A model generated the notes under the pieces. That model saw only the letters and a list, made by a program, of their open reading frames with translations. It did no database searches and was not told the origin of the DNA. Both the position numbers and the translations under genes were made by a program. This document shows, piece by piece, positions 18,219 to 26,884 of a stretch of DNA of 64,000 nt. How positions within the stretch are numbered: position 1 is the stretch's first letter; each line of letters starts with the position of its first letter. The stretch is from CAKKQX01 sp963734595. Lineage in GTDB: Bacteria; Pseudomonadota; Gammaproteobacteria; Burkholderiales; SG8-41. Location of the stretch: the NCBI GenBank assembly GCA_963734595.1, contig CAVTHV010000014.1, positions 248,001 to 312,000 on the forward strand, in the 5' to 3' direction.

Positions 18219-18899
18219 ATCCGAACCTCACCCAGGACATGTCCGTTCTCAGTCTCGTCACCGGCGCGAGCGTGCTGGTGCAGATCGTGCTGCTGTTGCT
18301 GCTGCTGGCGTCGTTCTTTTCGTGGTATTACATTTTCCTCAAGGTGTTCGCGCTCAAGCGCGCGGCCCGGCTTGCCGATGCTTTCGAACGGGAATTCTGG
18401 GGCGGGGCCGACCTCAACGAACTCTTTCAGCGCGCGGTCAACTCGCGCGATTCGGCGGGCAGCCTCGAGCGCATTTTCGAGGCCGGCTTCCGCGAGTTCA
18501 CCAAGCTGCACCGGCAGCCCGGCATGGACATCAGCGCGGTGATGGACGGCACCCGGCGCGCGATGCGCGCGACCTATCAGCGCGAGCTGGACCAGCTCGA
18601 ATCGCACCTGTCGTTCCTGGCCTCGGTCGGTTCGGTGAGCCCCTACGTCGGGCTGTTCGGCACGGTGTGGGGCATCATGAATGCGTTCCGCGGGCTCGCC
18701 AACGTCGCGCAGGCGACGCTCGGCCCACGTCGCGCCGGGCATCGCCGAAGCGCTGATCGCGACGGCGATGGGCCTGTTCGCGGCGATTCCGGCCGTGGTC
18801 GCCTACAACCGCTTCGCCGAGGACGTCAACCGGCTGGCCACCCGTTTCGACTCGTTCATGGAAGAATTTTCCAATATCCTGCAGCGCCAGGCGCACTGA
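18215..18899 (+). CDS. tolQ: Tol-Pal system proton channel TolQ (frameshifted)
   Basis: Inner-membrane motor subunit homologous to ExbB/MotA. MNPNLTQDMSVLSLVTGASVLVQIVLLLLLLASFFSWYYIF holds the first helix. The long cytoplasmic segment and VGSVSPYVGLFGTVWGIMNAF (helix 2) follow, then AEALIATAMGLFAAIPAVVAYNRF (helix 3). One extra G near 18723 breaks the frame; the corrected length is 227 residues. Its GTG start is coupled to ybgC. Confidence 0.95.
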
Positions 18900-18912
18900 G
18901 GGGCCGGCACTC

Positions 18913-19339
18913 ATGCCGATCGAAAAACGCGGCGGCCGGCAGCTCATGAACCAGATCAACGTCGTGCCCTATATCGACGTGATGCTGGTGCTGCTGGTGA
19001 TTTTCATGGTGACCGCGCCGCTGATCAACCCCGGACAGATCGAGCTGCCGCAGATCGGCAAGGCCTCCAGTCCGCCGGTGGCGCCGCTCGAAGTCTCGAT
19101 CCACACCGACAGGACGCTGTGGCTGCACGACCGCAGCCAGCACGGCGCGGAGCGCAAGGTGACGCGCGACGAGCTGATCCAGGCGATCCGCCAGAAGCAG
19201 GCAGCGCAATCCCGAGCAGGCGGTGGTGATCGCCGCCGACAAGGACGTGCGCTACGAGGCGGTGCTGGAGGTGATGGACATGCTGCAGCAGAACCAGGTG
19301 AAGAAGGTCGGGTTGCTTGCCAAACCCCGGGGCCAGTGA
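18913..19339 (+). CDS. tolR: Tol-Pal system protein TolR (frameshifted)
   Basis: ExbD/TolR-family motor subunit. MNQINVVPYIDVMLVLLVIFMVTAPL holds the single membrane helix with the proton-carrying Asp (YIDVMLVLL). The periplasmic domain ends EAVLEVMDMLQQNQVKKVGLLAKPRGQ. One extra base near 19208 breaks the frame; the corrected length is about 141 residues. The stop overlaps the GTG start of tolA. Confidence 0.95.
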
Positions 19340-20133
19340 CGTACAACGACATCACGCAAAACGAGAGGACCCTTTCCGGCACGCTGGCGCTGGTGATGCA
19401 CCTGTTGTTCTTTGCGTTGCTGGTGTTCGGCGTCAGCTGGCAGAAGAAGCAGAGCCGATTCCGCGGTCATGGTCGACCTGTGGAACAACCTGCCGCCGCA
19501 GCCGAAAATCGAGACGCCACCGCCGCCGGCGGAGGTCAAGCCGCCACCCGAGCCGCCGAAGCCGGTGCCCAAGGTGGAAACGAAACCGGTGCCCAAGCCC
19601 GAAACCAAGCCGGTGGTGAAGCCCGATATCGCGTTGAAGGAAAAGCTGGAGAAGGAGCGCAAGCAGAAGGAACAGGAAAAGCTCGAAGAGAAGAAGCGCG
19701 AGCAGGAAAAGGCGCGGCTCGCCGCGCTCAAGGAAAAGCAGGCGAAGGCGGCCGAAGCGAAGCGTCTTGCCCGCGAGCAGGACGAGGCGCTCAAGAAAAT
19801 CGCGCAGCAGCAGGCGGCGCAGGCCGCGCAGGCCGCGGCACAGGCCAGGCTGATCGACGAATACACGGCGCCGCATCAGCGACAAGATCAGGCGCTTCGT
19901 CGTGCTGCCGCCGAATCTTCAGGGCAACCCCGGAGGTCGCAGTTCGACGTGGTGCTGTTGCCGGGCGGCGAGGTGCTCAGCGTCAAGCTGAAGAAGAGCA
20001 GCGGGGTCGCGGCCTACGACAGCGCGGTGGAGCGCGCGATTCTCAAGGCGCAGCCGCTGCCGCTGCCGCCCGACCCGTCGATGTTCAGGGATTTCAGGGA
20101 ACTGAATCTCAAATTCCGACCTCAAAAGAATGA
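19336..20133 (+). CDS. tolA: Tol-Pal system protein TolA (frameshifted)
   Basis: Links the TolQR motor to TolB-Pal. It has an N-terminal membrane helix (LALVMHLLFFALLVFGVSW), a Pro/Lys-rich segment, a long charged coiled-coil helix (residues about 90-170, rich in KEK and EAKR) and a C-terminal TonB-like domain (FDVVLLPGGEVLSVKLKKSSGVAAYDSAVERAILKAQPLPLPPDP). Three or more single-base insertions (near 19458, 19875 and 19935-19943) leave the total in frame. The exact stop (20133 or a few bases later) depends on one of these. Confidence 0.9.
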   Translation: MTYNDITQNERTLSGTLALVMHLLFFALLVFGVSWQKKQSRFRGHGRPVEQPAAAAENRDATAAGGGQAATRAAEAGAQGGNETGAQARNQAGGEARYRVEGKAGEGAQAEGTGKARREEARAGKGAARRAQGKAGEGGRSEASCPRAGRGAQENRAAAGGAGRAGRGTGQADRRIHGAASATRSGASSCCRRIFRATPEVAVRRGAVAGRRGAQRQAEEEQRGRGLRQRGGARDSQGAAAAAAARPVDVQGFQGTESQIPTSKE

Positions 20134-20162
20134 AATAAATGACATTTATAATTCCAAAACCT

Positions 20163-21454
20163 ATGAAACTCAGCCAATTGCGCAACACGCTGGTTCTGCT
20201 CGCGCTGCTTATGGCGCCGGGCATGCTGCACGCGGCGCTCACCATCGAAATCGTCGGCGCCGGCGCCAACCAGATCCCGATCGCCATCGCGCCGTTTCGC
20301 GCCGAGGACGGCCTGGCCCAGAAGCTCACGCCGGTGATCGCCGCCGATCTGGCGCGCAGCGGCCTGTTCAAAACGGTCGACGCCGGCGGCATGGTGCCGG
20401 TGCCGTCCGAGCCGGAACGAGGTCAGCTATCCGCAATGGAGCGCGCGCGGCGCCGAAGCACTGGTGATCGGCAGCGTCACGCTGCTGCCCGACGGCCGTT
20501 ATGACATGCGCTTCCGCCTGATGGACGTGGTCAAGCAGACCCAGCTCGCCGGATTCGTCTATTTCGCCTCCGCGGCGCAGCTGCGGCTGACCGCGCACAA
20601 GATCGCCGACGTGATCTACGAGAAGCTGACCGGCGACGCCGGCGTGTTCGCCACGCGCATCACCTACGTGGTGAAGAAGGGCAAGCGCTACGAGCTGCAG
20701 GTGGCGGACGCCGACGGCTTCGGCGCGCAGACCGTGCTCGCCTCGAACGAGCCGATCATCTCGCCGGCGTGGTCGCCGGACGGCACGCGGCTCGCCTACG
20801 TGTCGTTCGAGCGCAAGAAGCCGATCGTGTACGTGCAGTCGCTGACCACCGGCAACCGCCAGACGGTGGCGAACTTACTGGGGCAGCAACAGCGCGCCGG
20901 CGTGGTCGCCCGACGGCAAGCGCCTCGCGGTGACGCTCACCAAGGACGGCGGCTCGCAGATCTACCTGATCAACGCCGACGGCAGCGGCGCGCCGACGCG
21001 GCTCACCCACAGCACGGCGATCGACACCGAGCCGAACTTCTCGCCCGACGGGCAATCGATCATTTTCACCTCCGACCGCGGCGGCAGCCCGCAGATCTAC
21101 CGCGTTTCCGCCGCGGGCGGCCAGCCGCAGCGGCTGACTTTCGAGGGCAGCTACAACGTCTCGCCGCGCTACAGCCCCGACGGCAAGAGCTTCACGTTCA
21201 TCCAGCGGCACGGCGGCCGCTTCAGCGTCGCGGTGCAGGATTTCGCATTGGGCCAGGTGCAGGTGCTGACCGATGGCGGCACCGACGAGTCGCCGAGTTT
21301 CGCGCCCAACGGCAAGATGATCCTCTATGCGAACGTGGTGAGGGAGCGTGGTATATTAGCCGCCGTATCGAGCGACGGCCGGGTCAAGCAGCGCTTTACC
21401 GAAGACGCGGGCGATGTGCGTGAACCATCGTGGGGTCCGCTGGTCAATAAATGA
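20163..21454 (+). CDS. tolB: Tol-Pal system beta-propeller TolB (frameshifted)
   Basis: A periplasmic protein with signal peptide MKLSQLRNTLVLLALLMAPGMLHA, an N-terminal alpha/beta domain (IAPFRAEDGLAQKLTPVIAADLARSGLF) and a six-bladed propeller with repeated SPDG motifs (AWSPDGTRLAYVSF, NFSPDGQSIIFTSDRGGSPQIYRV, RYSPDGKSFTFI). Two insertions (near 20415 and 20877) break it. An ATG at 20139 would add eight residues ahead of the signal; 20163 is preferred. Confidence 0.95.
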
Positions 21455-21504
21455 GGAATATGCGCGGGTTTTGTGTGGGCTATTTTTTACGAGGAGCAAA
21501 TACG

Positions 21505-22057
21505 ATGAACAAGATTTTTGCGGGTCTGTTGATAGCGGGCGTGCTGGCCGGATGCAGCAGCACCCCGACCAAGGAACAGGAAGGCGCTGCGGTCGAGGAC
21601 CGCGCCCCCGGGGCAACCGCACCGGCCGCCAAGCCCGGCTGACACCGGGGCGACTGCGACACCCCTGACTACGCCGACGGTTGCCGCCGATCCGCTCAAG
21701 GATCCCGCCAACATCCTGTCCAAGCGCAGCGTGTATTTCGACTTCGACAGCAACCTGGTCAAGGCCGAGTTCAAACCGCTGGTGACGGCGCACGCCAGGT
21801 ATCTGACCCAGCACCAGTCCGCGCAAATGCGCATCGAGGGCAACGCCGACGAGCGCGGCAGCCGCGAGTACAACCTGGCGCTCGGCCAGCGCCGCGCCGA
21901 CGCGGTGAAGCAGATGATGGAGCTGCTGGGCGCGAAGGCGGCCCAGATCGAAAGCATCAGCTTCGGCGAGGAGAAACCCAAAGCCGCCGGACATGACGAA
22001 GCCGCCTGGGCGGAGAACCGGCGCGCGGACATCAAGTACAAAGACAAAGGCGAATAA
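21505..22057 (+). CDS. pal: Peptidoglycan-associated lipoprotein Pal (frameshifted)
   Basis: Lipoprotein signal MNKIFAGLLIAGVLAGC with lipobox LAGC, preceded by GAGGAG. After a variable linker the OmpA-like domain reads VYFDFDSNLVKAEFKPLV and RIEGNADERGSREYNLALGQRRADAVK, containing the peptidoglycan-binding NADERG. One extra base near 21640 breaks the linker. It anchors the outer membrane to the cell wall and is released by TolB under the TolQRA motor. Confidence 0.95.
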
Positions 22058-22091
22058 AACGCCGGGGATGCGCCGGTCGAGTCATGGCTTT

Positions 22092-22117
22092 GTCATCCTC
22101 GCGAAGGCGGGGATGAC
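22092..22117 (+). repeat. GTCATCC palindrome between pal and cpoB
   Basis: GTCATCCTCGC pairs with GCGGGGATGAC around a GAAG loop. This is the abundant GTCATYCCCGCGAAGGCGGGRATGAC-type extragenic palindrome of proteobacteria. No T run follows. Confidence 0.7.
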
Positions 22118-22145
22118 CTGATAGAGCTTTCCCCTACCCGAAAGA

Positions 22146-23024
22146 ATGAATGTGAGCAGGATTTTTTCCATCCGCGTTGCGTGCGTTGCCGTGCTGCTGG
22201 CCGCGGCCGTTCCCGCGCAGGCCGGACTGTTCGATGACGATGTCGCGCGCCAACAGCTCACCGAGCAACAGAAGCGCATCGACGAGCTCAGGAAGCAGAA
22301 CGATGCGCTGACCGCGCGCCTGGCGAAAATCGAGGACGGGCTCAAGAACTCGGCGGTGCTCGATCTTGCCAACCAGATCGAGCTGCTGCGGCAGGATATG
22401 AACAAACTGCGCGGCCAGATCGAGGTGCTCGGCAACAACATCGACGGCACGGCCAAGCGCCAGCGCGACATGTATGTCGATCTCGACACGCGACTGCGGC
22501 GCCTGGAGCAGCCCGGCGCGCCTGGCGCAACGCCGCCGGCCGCGCCTGCGCCTGCCGGCGCGGCATCGCCCGCGTCTGCGGCGCCGGCTCCCGCCGCCGC
22601 TCCCGGCAAACCTGCCGCGCCCGCCACCGCTGCCGCGGCACCGGCCGACGCAGCGGAGACGCGCGTTTACGAAGCGGCACAGAGCCAGCGGCGCATCGGC
22701 AACTACCAGGGCGCCATCGCCGCTTTCCAGAATTTCGTCGTGCAGTATCCGAAGAGTTCCCTCGCGCCGCGCGCGCAGTACTGGATCGGCGACTCTTATT
22801 TCAATCTGCGCGATTTCAAAAACGCGATCGCGAGCCAGCAGAAGCTGATCAAAACTTACCCCGACAGCGCGTCGGTGCCCGATGCGCTGCTCAACATCGC
22901 GAGTTCGCAGTTGGAGCTGGGCGACACAGCGACGGCCAGAAAAACCATGGACGGGCTGGTTGCGCGCTACCCGCTGAGCGAGGCCGCCGAGAAAGCCAAG
23001 CGCCGGCTCGCCACATTGAAGTGA
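22146..23024 (+). CDS. cpoB: Tol-Pal associated periplasmic protein CpoB (YbgF)
   Basis: 292 residues, intact. It has signal peptide MNVSRIFSIRVACVAVLLAAAVPAQAG, a trimerising coiled coil (residues about 30-110, with DELRKQNDALTARLAKIE), an Ala/Pro linker (118-170) and three TPR units (YEAAQSQRRIGNYQGAIAAFQNFVVQYPKSSLAPRAQYWIGDSYFNLRDF). CpoB coordinates peptidoglycan synthesis with outer-membrane constriction by contacting TolA and PBP1B. Confidence 0.95.
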   Translation: MNVSRIFSIRVACVAVLLAAAVPAQAGLFDDDVARQQLTEQQKRIDELRKQNDALTARLAKIEDGLKNSAVLDLANQIELLRQDMNKLRGQIEVLGNNIDGTAKRQRDMYVDLDTRLRRLEQPGAPGATPPAAPAPAGAASPASAAPAPAAAPGKPAAPATAAAAPADAAETRVYEAAQSQRRIGNYQGAIAAFQNFVVQYPKSSLAPRAQYWIGDSYFNLRDFKNAIASQQKLIKTYPDSASVPDALLNIASSQLELGDTATARKTMDGLVARYPLSEAAEKAKRRLATLK

Positions 23025-23112
23025 ATCGCAAATAGCGAACGCTGAATCGTGGCGGCGCAGCTGCCGCGCCACGCGCCGTTTACCATCCGCCGTTTTCTGT
23101 TTACCATTTCCC
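23021..23112. repeat. Array between cpoB and queE (element L)
   Basis: The left part at the cpoB stop has GAATCGCAAATAGCGAACGCTGAATCG. The centre is a hairpin, GGCGGCGC AGCT GCCGCGCC. The right part has TTTACCAT repeated (positions about 23079 and 23101). It resembles element F in unit sequence. Confidence 0.5.
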
Positions 23113-23117
23113 CGAAT

Positions 23118-23810
23118 ATGGGCGCCATTTCCGATCACGCGGTTTCCGATGCAGCGGTTTCGGTGCTCGCGCAAACGCTGCGCGTCACCGAAATATTCTT
23201 TTCGCTGCAGGGCGAGACCAGCCGCGTGGGGCTGCCCACGGTGTTCGTGCGCCTGACCGGCTGTCCGCTGCGCTGCGGTTACTGCGATACCGCCTATGCG
23301 TTTCACGGCGGCGCCTCGCTGACGCTCAAGCAGATTCTCTCCGAGGTTTCCCGTTACCGGACGCGCTATGTGACGGTCACCGGCGGCGAGCCGCTCGCGC
23401 AGAAGAACTGCCCGGCGCTGCTCACGGAACTCGCCGACCGCGGCTATTCGGTGTCGCTCGAGACCGGCGGCGCGCTCGATGTCTCGCAGGTCGACGCGCG
23501 CGTCTCCCGGATCCTCGATATCAAGACGCCGGGTTCGGGCGAAGCGGAAAAAAACCTGTGGTCGAATCTCGGGCACCTGACGGCGCGCGACGAGATCAAG
23601 TTCGTGCTGTGCAGCGAAGCCGATTACGAATGGGCGAAACAGGTGCTCGCCGAGCGCGGGCTCGACAGGATCTGCCCGGTGCTGTTTTCGCCGTCTCACC
23701 ATGACCTGCCGGCGCAGACGCTCGCCGGATGGATACTGCGCGACGCGCTGCCGGTGCGCATGCAGGTGCAGTTGCACAAGCAGCTGTGGGGCGAAGCGCC
23801 GGGACGTTAA
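23118..23810 (+). CDS. queE: 7-carboxy-7-deazaguanine synthase, copy 1
   Basis: Radical SAM enzyme of the preQ0/queuosine pathway that converts 6-carboxytetrahydropterin to CDG. 230 residues, intact. After the N-terminus VLAQTLRVTEIFFSLQGETSRVGLP come VRLTGCPLRCGYCDTAYAF, with the CX3CX2C cluster-binding motif, then VTVTGGEPLAQKN and DIKTPGSGEA. From 23162 onward the gene belongs to a 2.9-kb unit repeated immediately downstream. The ATG at 23118 was chosen because the 23 codons further upstream come from repeat DNA. Confidence 0.95.
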   Translation: MGAISDHAVSDAAVSVLAQTLRVTEIFFSLQGETSRVGLPTVFVRLTGCPLRCGYCDTAYAFHGGASLTLKQILSEVSRYRTRYVTVTGGEPLAQKNCPALLTELADRGYSVSLETGGALDVSQVDARVSRILDIKTPGSGEAEKNLWSNLGHLTARDEIKFVLCSEADYEWAKQVLAERGLDRICPVLFSPSHHDLPAQTLAGWILRDALPVRMQVQLHKQLWGEAPGR

Positions 23811-23862
23811 GATTGGTCTCGAAGGTCAAATCATTTGTTGCCGATTAAAAACTAAAACCGAT

Positions 23863-23957
23863 AGCCACAGAGAACACTGAGAACTACAGAGAATAAAACT
23901 ACATGAACCCGATCGTTTGTTGCATTTTTCATTTCTCTGTGTCCTCCTGTGGCAAAA
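23863..23957. repeat. Inverted pair of CACAGAGA arrays (element E, copy 1)
   Basis: The left arm (23863-23894) reads CCACAGAGAACACTGAGAA and on into CTACAGAGAA. The right arm (23931-23957) has TTTCTCTGTGTCCTCCTGTGG in reverse sense. It lies in the queE-queC gap and is carried in both copies of the tandem duplication. Confidence 0.75.
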
Positions 23958-23981
23958 GTTTTGTTTTCCTGATCTGATCCC

Positions 23982-24664
23982 ATGAAGAAAGCCGTGGTGC
24001 TGCTCTCCGGCGGGCTCGATTCCGCCACTACGCTCGCGATCGCGCGCGAGCGAGCGCTTCGAGTGCTACTGCCTCTCCGTCGATTACGGCCAGCGTCACC
24101 GCGCCGAACTCGCCGCCGCCGCCCGCGTGGCCCAGGCGCAGGGTGCGGCCGGACACCGCGTGATCAAGCTCGATCTCGCGGCTTTCGGCGGCTCGGCCCT
24201 GACGGACAAAAACATCGCGGTCCCGGTCGACGGCGTGCAGGAGGGCATCCCGGTCACCTACGTGCCGGCGCGCAACACCATCCTGCTGTCGCTGGCGCTG
24301 GCGTGGGCCGAAGTGCTCGGCGCGCACGATATTTTTTTCGGCGCCAACGCGGTCGATTATTCCGGTTATCCCGATTGCCGTCCCGAGTACATGCGCGCGT
24401 TCGAAGCGATGGCCAATCTCGCGACCAAGGCCGCCGTCGAAGGCAACCGGCTCACGCTGCACACGCCGATCATCGCGCTCACCAAGGCCGCGATCATCAC
24501 GCGCGGCGCTGGCGCTCGGCGTCGATTACGCGCTCACCGTCTCCTGCTACCAGGCGGACGACGACGGCCGCGCCTGCGGCAGCTGCGATTCCTGCCGGCT
24601 GCGCCGCGCCGGTTTCGAAGCGGCGGGCCTCGCCGATCCCACGCGCTATGCGGCGCGCCGATAA
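23982..24664 (+). CDS. queC: 7-cyano-7-deazaguanine synthase, copy 1 (frameshifted)
   Basis: ATP-dependent ligase that makes preQ0 from CDG and ammonia. MKKAVVLLSGGLDSATTLAIARE holds the PP-loop SGGLDS. After a break near 24050 the chain resumes ECYCLSVDYGQRHRAEL. PVTYVPARNTILLSLALAWAEVLGAHDIFFGANAVDYSGYPDCRPEY follows, and the zinc site is CYQADDDGRACGSCDSCRLR. A second break near 24510 is absent from copy 2. The first break is identical in both copies. Confidence 0.92.
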
Positions 24665-24726
24665 AAACATAATAAAAACAACGGATTACATGCATAAAAT
24701 TAGAACCCGCTAATATCGCAAGCCGG

Positions 24727-24732
24727 TATAAT
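24727..24732 (+). promoter_or_regulatory. -10 box upstream of yeeE copy 1
   Basis: A perfect TATAAT (24727-24732), 60 bases before the start. No strong -35 is visible. The same sequence recurs at 27629-27634 before copy 2. Confidence 0.35.
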
Positions 24733-24791
24733 TTCGGCTGGGATCAATCAGGAGCCGGCGCGATCACAGAGCGAGCCGGGGAGGAAGCAAC

Positions 24792-25919
24792 ATGGCATTC
24801 ACCATCCACAATCAGGTCTTGCTCGCGGTGTTCGTGATCGCGGCCGTCATGGGCGCGGTCGCCAACAAAACCAATTTCTGCACGATGGGCGCGGTCTCCG
24901 ACTGGATCAACATCGGCGACACCGGACGCATGCGCGCGTGGGTGTTCGCGATGGCGGTGGCGCTGATCGGCGTGATCGCGCTCGAAGCCGGCGGCGTGAT
25001 CAGCCTGTCGGGCGAAACTTTCCCGCCGTACCGCACCGCCAGTTTTGCCGCGCTGCGCTATCTGGCCGGCGGCCTGATGTTCGGCATCGGCATGACGCTC
25101 GGCAGCGGCTGCGGCAACAAGACGCTGGTGCGCGTGGGCAGCGGCAATCTCAAGTCGCTCACCGTGCTCGCGATCGCGATGATCTTCTCCTATCTGATGC
25201 TGTGGACGCCGTTCTACGAGAAGCTGTTCTATCCGTGGGTTGCGGCGACCACCGTCAACCTCGCGCAGTACGGCGTGCCGAGCCAGGAGCTGGGCGCCAT
25301 CGTGGCCGGGATGTTCGGCATGGAGCCTTCCAAGGGACTCAACTTCACCGTTGCCGCGCTCGTTGCGGCCGGCATGCTGGCGTTCGTGTTCAAGTCGAGC
25401 GACTTTCGCGGCAGCTTCGACAACATGCTCGGCGGCGCGGTGATCGGGCTGGCGGTCGTCGCCGGCTGGTATCTGACCGGCGGCGCCATGGGCCAGGCCT
25501 GGAAGGACTACGCCGACATGGCGACCGACATCCCGAGCCGCGTGCAGGTGCAGTCGTTTACCTTCATCAGCCCGATGGGCGACTCGGTGCGCTACCTGAT
25601 GCAACCGGACAAGCTGGCGCTGGTCAATTTCGGGATCATGGCGCTGGCGGGCGTCATCGCCGGCTCGTTCATGTACGCGCTGCTGACCCGCAGCTTCCGC
25701 ATCGAGTGGTTCGCCTCGTTCCGGGACTTCGTCAACCACGCGGCGGGCGGCGTGCTGATGGGCGTCGGCGGCGTGCTGTCCATGGGCTGCACCGTGGGCC
25801 AGGGGATTACGGGGATTTCCACCATGGCCGTCGGCTCGTTCCTGACGTTCCTGGCGATCGTGATCGGCGCGGCCGGGACCATGAAGTACCAATACTGGAA
25901 AATGATGCAGGAAGCCTGA
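24792..25919 (+). CDS. YeeE/YedE (TsuA-like) sulfur-compound transporter, copy 1
   Basis: A 375-residue membrane protein with about ten helices of the YeeE/YedE family, whose TsuA members import thiosulfate by Cys relay. The conserved Cys motifs are present: NKTNFCTMGAV (residue about 30), TLGSGCGNKTLVRVG (about 110) and LSMGCTVGQGITG (about 335). This is the long form with both halves fused. GGGGAGGAAG precedes the start. No TusA or sulfurtransferase gene is adjacent; its neighbours are queuosine genes, so the link is positional only. Copy 2 differs at one residue (Met to Ile near 295). Confidence 0.9.
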   Translation: MAFTIHNQVLLAVFVIAAVMGAVANKTNFCTMGAVSDWINIGDTGRMRAWVFAMAVALIGVIALEAGGVISLSGETFPPYRTASFAALRYLAGGLMFGIGMTLGSGCGNKTLVRVGSGNLKSLTVLAIAMIFSYLMLWTPFYEKLFYPWVAATTVNLAQYGVPSQELGAIVAGMFGMEPSKGLNFTVAALVAAGMLAFVFKSSDFRGSFDNMLGGAVIGLAVVAGWYLTGGAMGQAWKDYADMATDIPSRVQVQSFTFISPMGDSVRYLMQPDKLALVNFGIMALAGVIAGSFMYALLTRSFRIEWFASFRDFVNHAAGGVLMGVGGVLSMGCTVGQGITGISTMAVGSFLTFLAIVIGAAGTMKYQYWKMMQEA

Positions 25920-25957
25920 TCCGGGGCCCCGAACCGCCTCCGGAAGCCCCCTTTCGG

Positions 25958-25987
25958 TTGACCCGTCCCTGCGTACAAAGGTAAAAT
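25958..25987 (+). promoter_or_regulatory. Sigma-70 promoter of tRNA-Lys, copy 1
   Basis: TTGACC (25958-25963), an 18-base spacer and TAAAAT (25982-25987), 14 bases ahead of the tRNA 5' end. The same promoter recurs at 28860-28889. Confidence 0.75.
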
Positions 25988-26000
25988 CTCGGGCTTTTCC

Positions 26001-26065
26001 GGGAGGTTAGCTCAGTCGGTAGAGCAGCGGACTTTTAATCCGTTGGTCGCGAGTTCGAATCTCGC
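26001..26065 (+). pseudogene. 3'-truncated tRNA-Lys (UUU) at the duplication junction
   Basis: The first 65 bases of tRNA-Lys, through the T arm, are identical to the intact gene at 28903. The 3' acceptor strand and CCA are replaced by queE sequence. It keeps its promoter and would be transcribed into a chimeric RNA that cannot form an acceptor stem. Confidence 0.9.
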
Positions 26066-26714
26066 GGTACTCGCGCAAACGCTGCGCGTCACCGAAATAT
26101 TCTTTTCGCTGCAGGGCGAGACCAGCCGCGTGGGCCTGCCCACGGTGTTCGTGCGCCTGACCGGCTGTCCGCTGCGCTGCGGCTACTGCGATACCGCCTA
26201 CGCGTTTCACGGCGGCGCCACGCTGACGCTCAAGCAGATTCTCTCCGAGGTTTCCCGTCACCGGACGCGCTATGTGACGGTCACCGGCGGCGAGCCGCTC
26301 GCGCAGAAGAACTGCCCGGCGCTGCTCACGGAACTCGCCGACCGCGGCTATTCGGTGTCGCTCGAGACCGGCGGCGCGCTCGATGTCTCGCAGGTCGACG
26401 CGCGCGTCTCCCGGATCCTCGATATCAAGACGCCGGGCTCGGGCGAAGCGGATAAAAACCTGTGGTCGAATCTCGGGCACCTGACGGCGCGCGACGAGAT
26501 CAAGTTCGTGCTGTGCAGCGAAGCCGATTACGAATGGGCGAAACAGGTGCTCGCCGAGCGCGGGCTCGACAGGATCTGCCCGGTGCTGTTTTCGCCGTCT
26601 CACCATGACATGCCGGCGCAGACGCTCGCCGGATGGATTCTGCGCGACGCGCTGCCGGTGCGCATGCAGGTGCAGCTGCACAAGCAGCTGTGGGGCGAAG
26701 CGCCGGGACGTTAA
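26043..26714 (+). CDS. queE: 7-carboxy-7-deazaguanine synthase, copy 2 (5'-chimeric)
   Basis: The native first 14 codons are lost. The reading frame is open back into the truncated tRNA-Lys, where a TTG at 26043 gives MVASSNLAVLAQTLRVTEIFF. The radical SAM motif CPLRCGYC and the rest of the enzyme are intact. Substitutions against copy 1 include Ser to Thr, Tyr to His, Glu to Asp and Leu to Met. Translation would need a start inside tRNA sequence, and no Shine-Dalgarno is evident, so expression is doubtful. Confidence 0.8.
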   Translation: MVASSNLAVLAQTLRVTEIFFSLQGETSRVGLPTVFVRLTGCPLRCGYCDTAYAFHGGATLTLKQILSEVSRHRTRYVTVTGGEPLAQKNCPALLTELADRGYSVSLETGGALDVSQVDARVSRILDIKTPGSGEADKNLWSNLGHLTARDEIKFVLCSEADYEWAKQVLAERGLDRICPVLFSPSHHDMPAQTLAGWILRDALPVRMQVQLHKQLWGEAPGR

Positions 26715-26765
26715 GATTGGTCTCGAAGATCAAATCGTTTGTTGCCGATAAAAACTAAAACCAAT

Positions 26766-26858
26766 AGCCACAGAGAACACTGAGAACTACAGAGAATAAA
26801 ATTACATGAACCCGATCGGTTTTTGCATCTTGTGATTTCTCTGTGTTCTCCGTGGCAA
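26766..26858. repeat. CACAGAGA arrays (element E, copy 2)
   Basis: Copy of the array at 23863 inside the second duplication unit. The right arm here reads TTTCTCTGTGTTCTCCGTGG, and this gap is the most diverged part between the two units. Confidence 0.75.
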
Positions 26859-26884
26859 ATGTTTTGTTTTCCTGATCTGATCCT

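Larger units (their letters stand above)
23162..26065 (+). repeat. Tandem duplication, copy 1 (queE-queC-yeeE-tRNA-Lys')
   Basis: The segment from codon 15 of queE to base 65 of a tRNA-Lys gene is repeated at 26066-28967. The offset between matching positions is 2904 bases in queE and 2902 in yeeE because of two small indels. By eye there are roughly 40-50 differences. They are densest in queE and the queE-queC gap and only about six lie in the 1.1-kb yeeE. Confidence 0.95.

Noticed and set aside
23863..23957. CRISPR array
   Set aside because: The repeated CACAGAGA units are 7-9 bases without constant-length spacers, and no cas genes are present.
24690..24713. Seven-residue leader peptide MHKIRTR before yeeE
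   Set aside because: It lies upstream of the only good -10 box (24727), so it would not be on the yeeE transcript from that promoter, and it shows no attenuator structure.
26001..26065. Phage or ICE attachment duplication at tRNA-Lys
   Set aside because: No integrase and no clean direct repeat of the tRNA 3' end; the tRNA 3' part is lost at the joint, which fits illegitimate tandem duplication or an assembly artefact.
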